From Oligoflexia bacterium (lineage in GTDB: Bacteria; Bdellovibrionota; Bacteriovoracia; Bacteriovoracales; Bacteriovoracaceae): a DNA stretch of 64,000 nucleotides. Each line of letters opens with the position of its first letter. Positions within the stretch are counted from its first letter, which is position 1. The stretch covers positions 1 through 64,000 of the forward strand of contig JADFZW010000015.1 of NCBI GenBank assembly GCA_015232355.1, read 5' to 3'. Made by a program: the position numbers and the translations under genes. Below, one piece after another: positions 7,880-17,798 of the stretch. A model generated the notes under the pieces. The model was not told where the DNA came from. It made no database searches and saw only the letters and a list, made by a program, of their open reading frames with translations.

Positions 7880-9184
7880 TTAATTACAGTGTCCGGGACC
7901 GATCACCCCATTATTAAATTGATCTAAGCGTGCGCCTAATCTTTTTAATTCCTCTTCAAGATCGACGTAGGGAATATAGCTTGTTGGATAAGATGAATAT
8001 TCGTTTAAGAGTGTTTTTGCACGCTCATATTCAGTTAAGACTGCTGTGAGAGGAGAACCTGCCAAATAATTTAAATGAGCAGCGATAAATTGTTGTCCTA
8101 GAATGTAGAAACCAACTGAGCGTGGGCCGGCCGCTGAAGGATTTGATAAAACTCTATACCAAGTTTCACCATCAACTTTACTATTTAAAAATTTAGTTGC
8201 TGGGCCATCATTAGAGAGTAAATCCCAGGTGGGATCAAAATTGTTTGGTTGAGTAGTGCCATTTACGATGCCTGTAGGATTGTTAGGAGTGAAGTATCCA
8301 GCGTGGGTCATCCAATAACCAGAGGTATAGGTGCAATGACCATCGGGTAATTTGTTGTGAATTTCTATACTGCTAGAGTAGAGTTGCCACTCTCTTATTA
8401 CAATTGCACTCTCAACAAATTCATATCGAAGTACACAGCGTTCATCTTCTTTTTGAGTCCAGGTTACTTTTGTAGTTCCTGCGCTGGCAATAGTAATACT
8501 TCTAACTGGAATATTTCTTACATATGAAGAAGAGGATCTCTTGTAGCAATTGCCAGAAAACTTTGCTCGAAGAGAAACAAATGGAATATATTTTAAGGCC
8601 GATGGTGGAGTGATATCAATATCTGCTAAGTAGGTGCTTAATTCGTGTCCAGAGTTGTTGGAAGTGCTAATAGCAATTTCTGGTTGGCAGACATCTATGA
8701 AATATGAAACTCCAGAGAGTTCAGAACCAAAGAAGAAGCGAAGTGAAGTTATAGGAGATACAGAGAAGATATCTTGGCCAAATTTATTTTGATAAATAAC
8801 GTTGTAGTTATTATCAGTAGAAGAACTTAAACGTAGTTCAGAAGGAAGTGATGCTTTGGTGGTGTATCTTGCATAATCACCACTACGACCAGCACTTAAA
8901 GAGGTGCAGATACAATTATGATTATTGATAGTGTCGCTTTTAGTACACCTGGTTTTAGTGCTTTCGAAGTAACAAATTTTATCTTCAGTAGTAGGAAGAT
9001 CAGGAATAATTGGATAGGGATGTTTTATTCCAACATTACAAACAAATGGTTCGATTGATCGGTCTACTGTTCCCTCGACAGTACCAAATGAAATGGTGTT
9101 ATCTCGATTGTCAGCGTAGGATGTGGAGAAATTTAAAAATAAGAATGAAAATAAGCAAATAATTGGGCCAAGAAATTTTTTCAT
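7880..9184 (-). CDS. Secreted protein with C-terminal CTYTxGYWxTH domain
   Basis: A 434-residue protein with a clear Sec signal peptide (residues 1-25, basic start, long hydrophobic core, cleavage near SYA-DN). About ten Cys residues in the mature part suggest disulfides. The region from about residue 280 (GHCTYTSGYWMTH, then TWDLLSNDGPATKF, ETWYRVL, GFYILGQQFIAAHLNYLAG) matches a recurrent extracellular module found at the C-termini of bacterial surface proteins. Its role is unknown, though adhesion or substrate binding is usually proposed. The N-terminal half is unrecognised. Confidence 0.65.
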   Translation of the reverse strand: MKKFLGPIICLFSFLFLNFSTSYADNRDNTISFGTVEGTVDRSIEPFVCNVGIKHPYPIIPDLPTTEDKICYFESTKTRCTKSDTINNHNCICTSLSAGRSGDYARYTTKASLPSELRLSSSTDNNYNVIYQNKFGQDIFSVSPITSLRFFFGSELSGVSYFIDVCQPEIAISTSNNSGHELSTYLADIDITPPSALKYIPFVSLRAKFSGNCYKRSSSSYVRNIPVRSITIASAGTTKVTWTQKEDERCVLRYEFVESAIVIREWQLYSSSIEIHNKLPDGHCTYTSGYWMTHAGYFTPNNPTGIVNGTTQPNNFDPTWDLLSNDGPATKFLNSKVDGETWYRVLSNPSAAGPRSVGFYILGQQFIAAHLNYLAGSPLTAVLTEYERAKTLLNEYSSYPTSYIPYVDLEEELKRLGARLDQFNNGVIGPGHCN

Positions 9185-9268
9185 AATTACCGCCTTTTCT
9201 TAAATAATTTTGGTTTTTCGATTATGTAGACGGTTTTATCTATTATTTTTATTGTGATGTAAAGGGGA

Positions 9269-11548
9269 TTACTTATGAGCTAGTGTAAACACTCCGTCCC
9301 AATTGGTGCCAGGAGGATTTTCTTTAAAGAGATTGCATCGTTCAATATAGACTTTTGATGGATTTGGTTTGTGCTTGAGATCAGGATATCTCTTATATTC
9401 ATACTCTAAAGATTTTTCAAATGTAAGAATTGCTTCATCCCATTTTTGTTCTTTGTAGAGTTTGATTCCTTGATGGAAGAGATCTTTAAGTGTGATTAGA
9501 TCTGGATTAGTCTTTCCCTTTTCTCCCAAGAGATCGTATGTGGTTACTGGTTCACTCTTACCAACTACTCTCATGGTATCTAGTTCGCGCATTTCGAATA
9601 GATCATTGGTTAAATTTTTAGTATACTCAGAGACTTGAACGAATACACCATATTGTTTTGCACACTCCTCTAAACGTGCGGCCAAGTTAACTGCATCTCC
9701 CATCATAGTATAGTTCATTCTACTTCGAGAACCCATGTTACCGGTAACGATTTCTCCAGAGTTAATTCCTATTCTCATTCTCATATCATGAACTATTGTG
9801 GGCCACTTGTCACCTTCGCTCTTCCATTTTGCTCTTAAGTTGAGCAAGCTCTCTTGCATTTGTAGAGCTACTTGACATGCTTTGACTGCATGATCAGAAA
9901 GAGGCATCGGAGCGCCAAAGAAAGCAATGATGGCATCTCCTTCGTATTTATCTAAAGTTCCTTTATGGGCCAGCAAGATATCTGTCATAGCAGTTAGATA
10001 TTCATTTAAGAGTTCAACTAATCTTGGTGCAGTTAATTTTTCGGAGAAAGTAGAGAAACCTTGAATATCTGTAAAGTAAGCAGTGAGAGGTCCAACTTCT
10101 CCTCCTAATTTGGGTGGTTCACCACTCTTGTACATCTCATCGATTAATTCTGGTGAGATATAACTTCCAAAAGCACTCTTAAGAAATTTTTTATCTTTAT
10201 TGGCCAGATAGAAATTAAGAAAGTTATTCCAAATGAAAGTACCAATCATGGAAAAGAATGCAAAGAAGAGAGTGATATTGTATCCTTGCGGTAGCAGATA
10301 GTAGGTTTCAAATAAAAATATTCCTGCAAAAAAGATAGAAACAATAATTGCATCTAAAACGGCATTTCCAAGAAGAGAAAATATCATAACAAAGATTGTA
10401 CCAAAAATTAGAATTCCCCAAGACCAATACATGGATTCATTGGTGGATTTAAAAAATCTTCCCTCATTTAACATATTCACTACGTTCATATGAAAATAGA
10501 CTCCAGGGAGCATGGAATCTACAGGAGTATGTCGTAAGTCGTGAGCAGCAAATGCAGTTGAAGCAACAAAGACTAATTTGTTTTTTAAAGTTTTGTTAAA
10601 GAATTGATCATCATCTTTTGCTTCTAACATTTTATGAATAGATAGAGTTGGGAAAGCAAAGCGATCACCAAACCATCTAACTTTAGTTTCACCATCGCTA
10701 TTTAAATCAACAGTTCCCTTCTTCACCTTTAAAATTAGGTTTTGGCCACTGATGACATTTGATTTTTTACTTACTCCCAATGTGATGGTGTCATTGTTTA
10801 AATGTTGATAGGCGGCCAGAGCTAAAGAAGGAAAGTGAGTGGAATCAAAGTTTTCAAGGAGTGGGTAGTGACGAAAAATTCCATCAGCGTCGGTTTTAGC
10901 ACTGATAAATGCTGGTACAACATCTACATCTAAAAATGCTTTGATAGGGAAAGTGAGAGAATGAACTTTCTTTTCAGTAATGGCATTTCCTTCACCTAAT
11001 GGTTCATTACTGATAGCATACATGAAAAGATTTTCTGGTGGTTTAGCAAATCCATCCGGGTCTTCTAAAATAACAGTAGAGTAACCGATAATTACCTTAC
11101 GATCAGGAGTGGCCTGAAACTCTTTAATTGCTTCGGCCATTACTTTATCTGGTGATTCACCTCCACAAAATTTTTCTTCTTCAGAGAAGATCACGTCAAA
11201 TGCTACCACCTTGGCACCAAAGGTATTTAGTTTTTTTATAATATTTGCAATAGTGGACCTACTCCAGGGCCAACGTCCAATTTTATTTAGTGATTCATCA
11301 TCTATCGCCATTAAAATCATAGTATCATCTGTTTTTCTTTTAATGGATTTTTCAGCATTCAAATTCATCTTCATTCGGTAGTCATAGAATCTATCTTCGA
11401 AAAAGGAGATAATGGTAGTTACTTTATCAAGAAAAGGATTTTGAGCTGTTCGTAGATCTCTGTTAGATTGGAAGATGAAGATACTAAAAATGGAAATACC
11501 AATGATAATTACTAAACCAGATAGACGGACTAAAATTTTTGAGAGCAC
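9269..11548 (-). CDS. CHASE2-domain class III adenylate cyclase
   Basis: A 759-residue membrane cyclase. An N-terminal helix (about 8-28) is followed by an extracytoplasmic CHASE2 sensor (about 40-350, with ILMAIDDESLNKIGRWPW) and three helices (about 370-450). The catalytic domain (about 480-680) contains YFTDIQGFS and YEGDAIIAFFG with the two metal-binding Asp residues. The Lys in DKYEGD and the Thr in NYTMMGD point to ATP rather than GTP as substrate, as in class IIIb cyclases. GDAVNLAARLE is the conserved transition-state region. The C-terminus has a TPR-like GIKLYKEQKWDEAILTFEKSL. It probably converts a periplasmic signal into cAMP. The ligand is unknown. Confidence 0.92.
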   Translation of the reverse strand: MLSKILVRLSGLVIIIGISIFSIFIFQSNRDLRTAQNPFLDKVTTIISFFEDRFYDYRMKMNLNAEKSIKRKTDDTMILMAIDDESLNKIGRWPWSRSTIANIIKKLNTFGAKVVAFDVIFSEEEKFCGGESPDKVMAEAIKEFQATPDRKVIIGYSTVILEDPDGFAKPPENLFMYAISNEPLGEGNAITEKKVHSLTFPIKAFLDVDVVPAFISAKTDADGIFRHYPLLENFDSTHFPSLALAAYQHLNNDTITLGVSKKSNVISGQNLILKVKKGTVDLNSDGETKVRWFGDRFAFPTLSIHKMLEAKDDDQFFNKTLKNKLVFVASTAFAAHDLRHTPVDSMLPGVYFHMNVVNMLNEGRFFKSTNESMYWSWGILIFGTIFVMIFSLLGNAVLDAIIVSIFFAGIFLFETYYLLPQGYNITLFFAFFSMIGTFIWNNFLNFYLANKDKKFLKSAFGSYISPELIDEMYKSGEPPKLGGEVGPLTAYFTDIQGFSTFSEKLTAPRLVELLNEYLTAMTDILLAHKGTLDKYEGDAIIAFFGAPMPLSDHAVKACQVALQMQESLLNLRAKWKSEGDKWPTIVHDMRMRIGINSGEIVTGNMGSRSRMNYTMMGDAVNLAARLEECAKQYGVFVQVSEYTKNLTNDLFEMRELDTMRVVGKSEPVTTYDLLGEKGKTNPDLITLKDLFHQGIKLYKEQKWDEAILTFEKSLEYEYKRYPDLKHKPNPSKVYIERCNLFKENPPGTNWDGVFTLAHK

Positions 11549-11551
11549 GGT

Positions 11552-12352
11552 TCATCCCTCGCGTGTTGTGTGTTTTAAAATCGTCTTAAATTTAGAAAAC
11601 ATGCTGGAGCTGGAGCTAGAGCTGTTGGTTTTTAAATTTATATTATCTTTGAAAATTACTGTCATCTTTTGCTGAATCCATGAATGGATATTTTTATCAG
11701 GGTAATTTATTATTTTATTGGCATAGATGTTTGAAAATACCAAGGGGATTTTAAGATTAATAAGTGTATTAAAATCAAGATTATGATTTTGTGCTTGATC
11801 TATTTTTAACATCAGATCTGTACGATAGATGGCCAAATCATTTCCAAAATCATTTAATTTAGGTAGTTTGAATTTTAGCAGCAGAGTAATGAGTTTAAAA
11901 ATGGAATAAAGATATCCTGTTAGTGAAATAGAAGTTGTTTCACAATCAGAGTAATTGATGAGTTGAGATTGGTTTTCAAAACGAGAGAGGAAAACAGCGG
12001 CCAAATGGGGGTCTTTTTTCATTAGGTTATATATTTCAACAAGAAGAGATGAATGATGAGTTCCGCTAAGTGGGTAAAAGCAAATATAGCTTGAATTTAA
12101 TTTTGAAGATTGTAATGCTTGCTCAAGATTTTTAAAATCAATTCTTTGCTCAAATTTTTTTAAAGGTAGAAGTTTTCTTAAAACTTCATCACCATTACTA
12201 CAATCATTATTACTATAAAGAATTGTAAATGAGTGAGGAATAGATGAACTGGTTAAAACTTCATTTAAATGTGTGATCGTTTGGATCAAGTATGATCCGG
12301 CAGTAAGTTCGTTTTGAATCTGATGAATTGGAATAAAAATATTTAAGGACAT
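11552..12352 (-). CDS. Unknown protein, possible glycosyltransferase-A-like fold
   Basis: A 266-residue protein that I cannot assign securely. The N-terminus (NIFIPIHQ...HLNEVL...FTILYSNNDCSNGDEVLRKL) looks like the first Rossmann half of a family-2 glycosyltransferase, and DLAIYRTDLMLKI resembles the acceptor-side segment. The DxD motif is absent, so catalysis is doubtful. The C-terminus has a run of Ser (SSSSSS) and ends 3 bp before the cyclase start, so the two genes are probably co-transcribed. Confidence 0.4.
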   Translation of the reverse strand: MSLNIFIPIHQIQNELTAGSYLIQTITHLNEVLTSSSIPHSFTILYSNNDCSNGDEVLRKLLPLKKFEQRIDFKNLEQALQSSKLNSSYICFYPLSGTHHSSLLVEIYNLMKKDPHLAAVFLSRFENQSQLINYSDCETTSISLTGYLYSIFKLITLLLKFKLPKLNDFGNDLAIYRTDLMLKIDQAQNHNLDFNTLINLKIPLVFSNIYANKIINYPDKNIHSWIQQKMTVIFKDNINLKTNSSSSSSSMFSKFKTILKHTTREG

Positions 12353-12422
12353 ATCTTAAAAGTAAATGAAGTAATAAAATAATGCAACTCCAACCTTGGA
12401 GTTTTAGAGGTTTAATTTTTAT

Positions 12423-15170
12423 TTAATTGTTTAAATTTTTATAAACGATTTCGTAGGTATTTTTGGAAAGGTTTGATCCAATTAACCTTTTTAATTGGCC
12501 AGCGATAAGTTCTTGTCTGTTTTGATCAAGTCTTTTGTAGTTATTAAATATGCTAACTAAAGCAGCGGCCATAGATGGATTATCCTTATCAATTTTTAGA
12601 ACTAGATCTGTCAGGAATTTATAATTCTCTTCTGCTAGTGAATGATCTTTATTGTGGAAAATGATATGGTTATTGGCCCATACGAGAATAAGTGACCTTA
12701 CAATGTTTGGTACTAAGATATCAAACTTTGGATTTTTCATAAGCAGTTTTATTCTCTCTGTTGTATCAGGGAGTTTGGAGTTTGCTTGTACCATAAACCA
12801 TTTTAGTAGTGTGAGTTGATCATCTTTAAAGCGATCATAAAAGAAACTAAATGATGAAAATCTTATCTCTCTATCAACATCTGCCAATTCCATCATAGCA
12901 TAAAGACGATCGGTCATATTGTTAGCATGAAAAAATTGTTTAGAGCAGAGGTCAATTATTTCTTGAGAACTCTCATGAGTATTTTCTTGAGTATTATCTT
13001 GAGAATTTGGTTGCGAATTATGAAGAGCATTTACCATTAGATAGTTTAGGGACACATTTTTTAAGGCGCGAAGAGAAGCAGAATGTTGGTCAAGTATCTC
13101 TATGTCTTTCTTATTTGCTAATTCATCATTTAGATGGTGATAGAGTTTGTAAAACTTTTGATAATATTTTTTACTTAACTCTCTCTTAATAAATTCGCGT
13201 GTCTCATGAATAGCATGATAGTCAATTATATTAAAATCATTTGCAATGATAGAGATATTAGGAAGTGTAAGGATCATCGCTTTAAAGGTGTTATCAAGAT
13301 GATCATCGTCTAATAATTTTCCAAAAGCATCGACATAACCTTGATGGAGTTTAGGAGAGGTATTTGCTTTTTTTTCCTCCATTAGATCTTTAATAATTTT
13401 GATAGTAAGTGATTGCATGGCCTCAAAGCGATTAAAGTCATCACTATCATTGGCCATAATAAAAATTAAGTCTTCAGTAGAGTAGGGAACAGTTAACTTT
13501 ATAGGAGCAGAAAAATTACGATTAATTGATGGAATCGGTTTGCTTTTAATATTTTTAAAAGTGAAAGTATTCTCTGCTGAATTTAAATGTAGAACTTTAG
13601 AATGTGCTGAAAGTTCCTTACCATCACTTGCAATTAATGCAAATGATAGAGGAATTAGAAGTGGTTCTTTTATATCATCGCCATTTGTTTGTTGCTTAGT
13701 TTTAAGCGTGAAAGTTTGTTTTTTAGGATCATATTGATAGTTAACAGTTACATGAGGTGTTCCCGCTCTGGAGTACCAACGTTTGAATTGTGAGAGATCA
13801 AAGTTGGATGCCTTCTCCATCGCGAAAATAAAATCTTCTGTGGTAACTGCTTGTCCATCGAAAGTTTCAAAATACTTTGTAATACCTTTACGAAAATTAT
13901 CCATTCCAATAAGTGTGGCAATCATTCGAATTACCTCTGATCCCTTATTGTAAACAGTAGATGTGTAAAAATTATTGATCTCAATGTAAGAGGATGGTCT
14001 TATTGGGTGAGACATTGGTCCTGCGTCCTCAGGAAACTGACTAAGTCGCAACCTTGTTACATTTCCTATGCGTTCAACAGAGCGAGAATTTAGAGTGCTG
14101 GAAAATTCTTGATCTCTAAATACTGTAAGCCCTTCTTTTAAAGTTAATTGGAACCAATCGCGACAGGTTACTCGATTTCCAGTCCAGTTGTGAAAGTATT
14201 CATGGCCAATTACTGCTTCAATAGCTTTAAATTCATTGTCAGTGGCAGTCTCTTGATTGGCCAATACATATTTGCTGTTGAAAATATTTAGTCCCTTATT
14301 TTCCATTGCGCCCATGTTGAAGGAATCAACCGCTACAATCATGTAAATATCTAGATCATACTCTAAACCAAAGACATTTTCATCCCACTCCATAGCGTGC
14401 TTTAATGCTATCATCGCCGAATGACAGCGGGATTCGTTTCCTTTATCGCAATAAATTCTAAGATCAATATTTTTATTGGAACGAGTGATGTAGCGATCCT
14501 TGATAACCCCTAAATCCCCGGCCACTAGAGCGAAAAGATAACATGGTTTTGGGAATGGATCTTTCCAAGTAACATAGTGACGACCACCTTCTAAATCACC
14601 TTTGGCCACCTCATTTCCATTGGAGAGAAGTAGCGGATACTTATCTTTATCAGCAATAATCATAGTGGTAAAACGAGACATAATATCTGGTCTATCGATA
14701 AAATAAGTAATCTTTCTCATTCCCTCTGGTTCATTCTGAGTACAAAAGATTGTTCCTGATTTATATAATCCTTCGAGAGTTTTATTAGATGGAGGATCAA
14801 TTTCTACTAGGGTTTCAACAATAAAAAAATCTTTTGATTTTTTTGATTCTTTTAATTCGATAATCAATTTATCATCGGATATTTGATAGGCACTTCCATC
14901 TTTTCCTTTAGAGAGCTTCTTTCCATTAAGTGAGATCTTTTGTAGTTTTAAATTTTGGCCATTTAAAATCAAAGGAGGATTTATTTTTTGATTCTTCTTT
15001 TTTGGATTTTTTATAATTTTTAATCTGGCGTGAACAAGTGTTTTATTATCATCCAATTCAAAACATAAATCTACTCTTGGTATTAGATAATCAGGTGCAC
15101 TGTAATTTTTAAGATAAATTGGTTCTGGATTAGGATTAGATTTAGATTTAGATTTAGAGTTACTGTTCAT
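12423..15170 (-). CDS. pepN: Aminopeptidase N (M1 family)
   Basis: A 915-residue zinc aminopeptidase of the M1 family, close to the length of the E. coli enzyme. GAMENKGLN (about residue 290) is the substrate N-terminus binding motif. HEYFHNW followed 18 residues later by the Glu of LKEGL (about 322-345) is the zinc site. The PepN-type C-terminal helical domain is present. It removes N-terminal residues from peptides in the cytosol. Low-complexity inserts occur at the N-terminus (SNSKSKSKSNPNPEP, from a 6-bp DNA repeat at 15130-15165) and near residue 720 (NSQPNSQDNTQENTHESSQE). Both are unusual for this conserved enzyme. Confidence 0.95.
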   Translation of the reverse strand: MNSNSKSKSKSNPNPEPIYLKNYSAPDYLIPRVDLCFELDDNKTLVHARLKIIKNPKKKNQKINPPLILNGQNLKLQKISLNGKKLSKGKDGSAYQISDDKLIIELKESKKSKDFFIVETLVEIDPPSNKTLEGLYKSGTIFCTQNEPEGMRKITYFIDRPDIMSRFTTMIIADKDKYPLLLSNGNEVAKGDLEGGRHYVTWKDPFPKPCYLFALVAGDLGVIKDRYITRSNKNIDLRIYCDKGNESRCHSAMIALKHAMEWDENVFGLEYDLDIYMIVAVDSFNMGAMENKGLNIFNSKYVLANQETATDNEFKAIEAVIGHEYFHNWTGNRVTCRDWFQLTLKEGLTVFRDQEFSSTLNSRSVERIGNVTRLRLSQFPEDAGPMSHPIRPSSYIEINNFYTSTVYNKGSEVIRMIATLIGMDNFRKGITKYFETFDGQAVTTEDFIFAMEKASNFDLSQFKRWYSRAGTPHVTVNYQYDPKKQTFTLKTKQQTNGDDIKEPLLIPLSFALIASDGKELSAHSKVLHLNSAENTFTFKNIKSKPIPSINRNFSAPIKLTVPYSTEDLIFIMANDSDDFNRFEAMQSLTIKIIKDLMEEKKANTSPKLHQGYVDAFGKLLDDDHLDNTFKAMILTLPNISIIANDFNIIDYHAIHETREFIKRELSKKYYQKFYKLYHHLNDELANKKDIEILDQHSASLRALKNVSLNYLMVNALHNSQPNSQDNTQENTHESSQEIIDLCSKQFFHANNMTDRLYAMMELADVDREIRFSSFSFFYDRFKDDQLTLLKWFMVQANSKLPDTTERIKLLMKNPKFDILVPNIVRSLILVWANNHIIFHNKDHSLAEENYKFLTDLVLKIDKDNPSMAAALVSIFNNYKRLDQNRQELIAGQLKRLIGSNLSKNTYEIVYKNLNN

Positions 15171-15223
15171 AAACGATTGTCCTTTTATTTATTTTGTTAT
15201 TTTTTTTATTTACAGAAAAGAAT

Positions 15224-16231
15224 CTATATTGTTCGTTCCAAAACAGCAATAAAAAGTGGCCCCCAACCACTATAATCTGGTAAAAATATTTTTCCATAGC
15301 GAGTATTCTCGGCCACAGAGGAGATAATAGATGTGAGTGATGATGATTGGTCAGTTTGATTTGAGATATTCAGAATTTTAAATCGCTCTTTTCTTCTGCG
15401 ATCATTTACTAATTTTTCTATCAATAAGTCATTTTCCAGTGGAGAGATTGAGCAAGTACAATAAGCAATTTTCCCTCCAATTTTAAGCGAGGAAAGTGCT
15501 GAGCATAACATACTATACTGCATTTTTGAGAGATATTTGCTTCTACTTATTTTCCATTCAGCAATTGGAGATCTTTGCTTAAAGCTTTGCTTAAAGCTCT
15601 GCTTAAAGCTCTGCTTTAGAAGATGACCCTCAGAGGAACAAGGAGCGTCGAGAAGTATTTTGTCATATTTATTTTGTTCATCTGGAATAAGACACCATTT
15701 GCTAGCATCAGCACCTTTGATTTTTATTTTGTGATTGATTAATTCAATTGGAATATAATTTTTTAAATTTCTAATTAATCTCATTCGACGATTATTTGAA
15801 AACTCATTGGCAACAAGTTGTATTGTTTCATCTGTTTTTTTAAAAAAATTTTCATCAAACAAATCATCAACAATACAAAGTGTTTTACCTCCTGGTGCCG
15901 CACACATATCGAGAACAACATCTGTTGTTTTAATGTCGAGTGATTTTATGGCCAGGATAGAAGCTAAATCCATTAAGTAATAATTGAAGAGGCCATTAGC
16001 GCTTTTTCTAGCTGGTGGTGCGATAGTGTTGGTTAACTGATAACAAAATTTTAATTCAGGTATTTTATTCTCAAGATTAAAATTATTATCATTATCTTGA
16101 ATATCTTGATTTTTGGCAAATTGATTGATTTTTAAAATATATTTTGATTTTGGATTGATCAAAGCTTCTCTAAGTTTGGTCCATCTATCAGAGTAGATAT
16201 TTTGAAAGTAGGTTTCGAATTCTGAAGTCAT
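15224..16231 (-). CDS. RsmB/NSUN-family RNA (cytosine-5)-methyltransferase
   Basis: A 335-residue enzyme. VLDMCAAPGGKT is the SAM-binding motif I of the NOL1/NOP2/sun family. LLDAPCSSEG carries the TC-type resolving or catalytic Cys of motif IV, and AYCTCSISPLEND carries the catalytic Cys of motif VI. The C-terminus is shorter than in RsmB and lacks a PUA domain, so it is closer to NSUN3/4-type proteins. It probably methylates rRNA or tRNA. A 12-bp repeat at 15574-15616 inserts KQSF repeats before the last motif. Its ATG overlaps the porin stop (TAATG), so the two are co-translated. Confidence 0.85.
   Translation of the reverse strand: MTSEFETYFQNIYSDRWTKLREALINPKSKYILKINQFAKNQDIQDNDNNFNLENKIPELKFCYQLTNTIAPPARKSANGLFNYYLMDLASILAIKSLDIKTTDVVLDMCAAPGGKTLCIVDDLFDENFFKKTDETIQLVANEFSNNRRMRLIRNLKNYIPIELINHKIKIKGADASKWCLIPDEQNKYDKILLDAPCSSEGHLLKQSFKQSFKQSFKQRSPIAEWKISRSKYLSKMQYSMLCSALSSLKIGGKIAYCTCSISPLENDLLIEKLVNDRRRKERFKILNISNQTDQSSSLTSIISSVAENTRYGKIFLPDYSGWGPLFIAVLERTI
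15574..15616 (-). repeat. In-frame 12-bp tandem repeat in the RNA methyltransferase
   Basis: TTTGCTTAAAGC at 15574 and 15586, TCTGCTTAAAGC at 15598 and a partial copy from 15610 encode repeated KQSF directly after the motif IV region. Confidence 0.95.
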
Positions 16232-17454
16232 TAAAATGTTATAGTCATTCCCAATGCTGTATTGTAACCACTGTTATCGCTTTTACTTCGACTCTTTTCG
16301 AAAACATTTGTGGGAGTGACATCCCAACTTCTTGTAAAAAATGCGAAGACCAAATGTGCTTTAACGTTGTTATTAAATTTATAAATAAGCCCACTAGCAT
16401 ATTGTGATTGTTCTCCTGTTGTTCCTAATATGGAGGATGCGCTAGCATCATCTGAGAGAATAGTTTTATAGTAACTACCAGAGAGAATCAGATCAGAGAA
16501 GATATCATAAGAAGCAACAGCCGAAAAGGATTTGTTCTTATTATTTCGATTAACTTTTGTTTGATAAAAACCCATGCCTATAGAGAATTTATCTATTTTA
16601 TTATCATTTTGAAAAAATGTTTTAACAAATATTTGCCAGAAATATTGATGATCTTCAGGAACAATTCCTTCTTTGTCTTGATCAGCGTAGACTGCAGTAG
16701 CGGCAATTTTAATGTTAGAATAAATTTTATCGAAGTAGAGAGCGGAAGTCCACCACTGTTGCACATTTGCACCAGAATTTCGTTGAACTATTGATTGAGA
16801 ATTTCTATCGTGTGCGATCGCCAGTTGAAAACCAAAAATGCTTGGGGTTTCATAAGCTAATTGATTGTAAAAAGTACTTCTAGGCAGGATTGGATGGTTC
16901 ATGCTTGCACCAAGGATAGCACCAGCAAAGTAAATTAAATCTTGAGCAATGATTTCAACAGATGTTCCATAGAGTGGATCGAAGTTAGTGTTGCGAGCGA
17001 TACCAGGTGTATTATCTTGACCAAAAGAGAGCGTTCCTAGTGATTGATTGTTTAAATTAATAACTGCACTTCGTACTCTGATTCGTTCATCTCCAGGACC
17101 ATTAGTGCTATTTGCAGTATCCGTTGCTCCTTTGTTGTCTCTGGCGGAATTAAAACCAACTTCTAATTTGTATTTTGTTGTGATGGTAGAGAGAGGCAGT
17201 GATCCTTTGATTCCGAATCTGCTTTCGACTCCATCAACATCTTTTGGGCCATAAGTTGTTCGATAGTTTGCCTCTGAAGACTGTTTAATATATCTCATCT
17301 CTTTTTTTAGCAAACCATACACAGTTACAGTATCTATAGCTGTAGATGCAGTTATAGCTGCAGATGAAAAAGCATTAATTGAGAGCGAGAGTATTAGTGA
17401 TAATGATAGTAAAAAAACTAACTTTAAGCTTTGTAGAATTTTAATTTTGATCAT
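16231..17454 (-). CDS. Gram-negative porin-like outer-membrane protein
   Basis: A 407-residue protein with a signal peptide (residues 1-34, ending near AITA). The mature part starts with a typical porin first strand (VTVYGLLKKEMRY), has alternating amphipathic strands, a long loop with GFNSARDNKGATDTANSTNGPG and an apparent LGMTITF terminal strand ending in Phe, the outer-membrane sorting signature. SLGTLSFGQDNTPG is the loop-3 approach seen in OmpC/PhoE-like porins. It probably forms a trimeric diffusion channel. The signal-peptide region contains an approximate 18-bp duplication (17332-17367). Confidence 0.85.
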   Translation of the reverse strand: MIKIKILQSLKLVFLLSLSLILSLSINAFSSAAITASTAIDTVTVYGLLKKEMRYIKQSSEANYRTTYGPKDVDGVESRFGIKGSLPLSTITTKYKLEVGFNSARDNKGATDTANSTNGPGDERIRVRSAVINLNNQSLGTLSFGQDNTPGIARNTNFDPLYGTSVEIIAQDLIYFAGAILGASMNHPILPRSTFYNQLAYETPSIFGFQLAIAHDRNSQSIVQRNSGANVQQWWTSALYFDKIYSNIKIAATAVYADQDKEGIVPEDHQYFWQIFVKTFFQNDNKIDKFSIGMGFYQTKVNRNNKNKSFSAVASYDIFSDLILSGSYYKTILSDDASASSILGTTGEQSQYASGLIYKFNNNVKAHLVFAFFTRSWDVTPTNVFEKSRSKSDNSGYNTALGMTITF

Positions 17455-17476
17455 AGATTTCCTATCCGCTTGTTTA

Positions 17477-17740
17477 TTATTTTCTTAATCTAAATCTTTG
17501 AAACTTTCCACCGAGAGAACCTTCACCGGTAATTTTATTAATAATTTTGCAAAAATAGGAATCATTACCTTCAGAGCAGTCACCATTCCCAATAAGAAAA
17601 TTTTTTAGTTTGAGAGTGAGAGAGAAGCATAGTGCGGCGATAACTGAAAACATTAGTATATATTCGACAGCAGTTTGTCCCTTATTGCCGATAATTTTAC
17701 TTCGCAAAGTACGTACGATTATTGCTTTAACTTTAATCAT
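17477..17740 (-). CDS. Flp-type (type IVb) pilin
   Basis: An 87-residue protein with the class III leader GNKG followed by QTAVEYILM. The prepilin cleavage site after Gly21 puts Glu at +5 and Tyr at +6, the Flp/Fap pilin signature. A single hydrophobic helix follows. The C-terminus has two or three Cys residues (GDCSEGNDSYFC) that may form a disulfide. No other tad genes are in the window, so it is either a solitary pseudopilin or it is served by a tad cluster elsewhere. Confidence 0.8.
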   Translation of the reverse strand: MIKVKAIIVRTLRSKIIGNKGQTAVEYILMFSVIAALCFSLTLKLKNFLIGNGDCSEGNDSYFCKIINKITGEGSLGGKFQRFRLRK

Positions 17741-17798
17741 AGATAAATTAAAACATAATGTTTTATAAAATAAAACTTAAAAAAAGAGTGGAAGAAAG

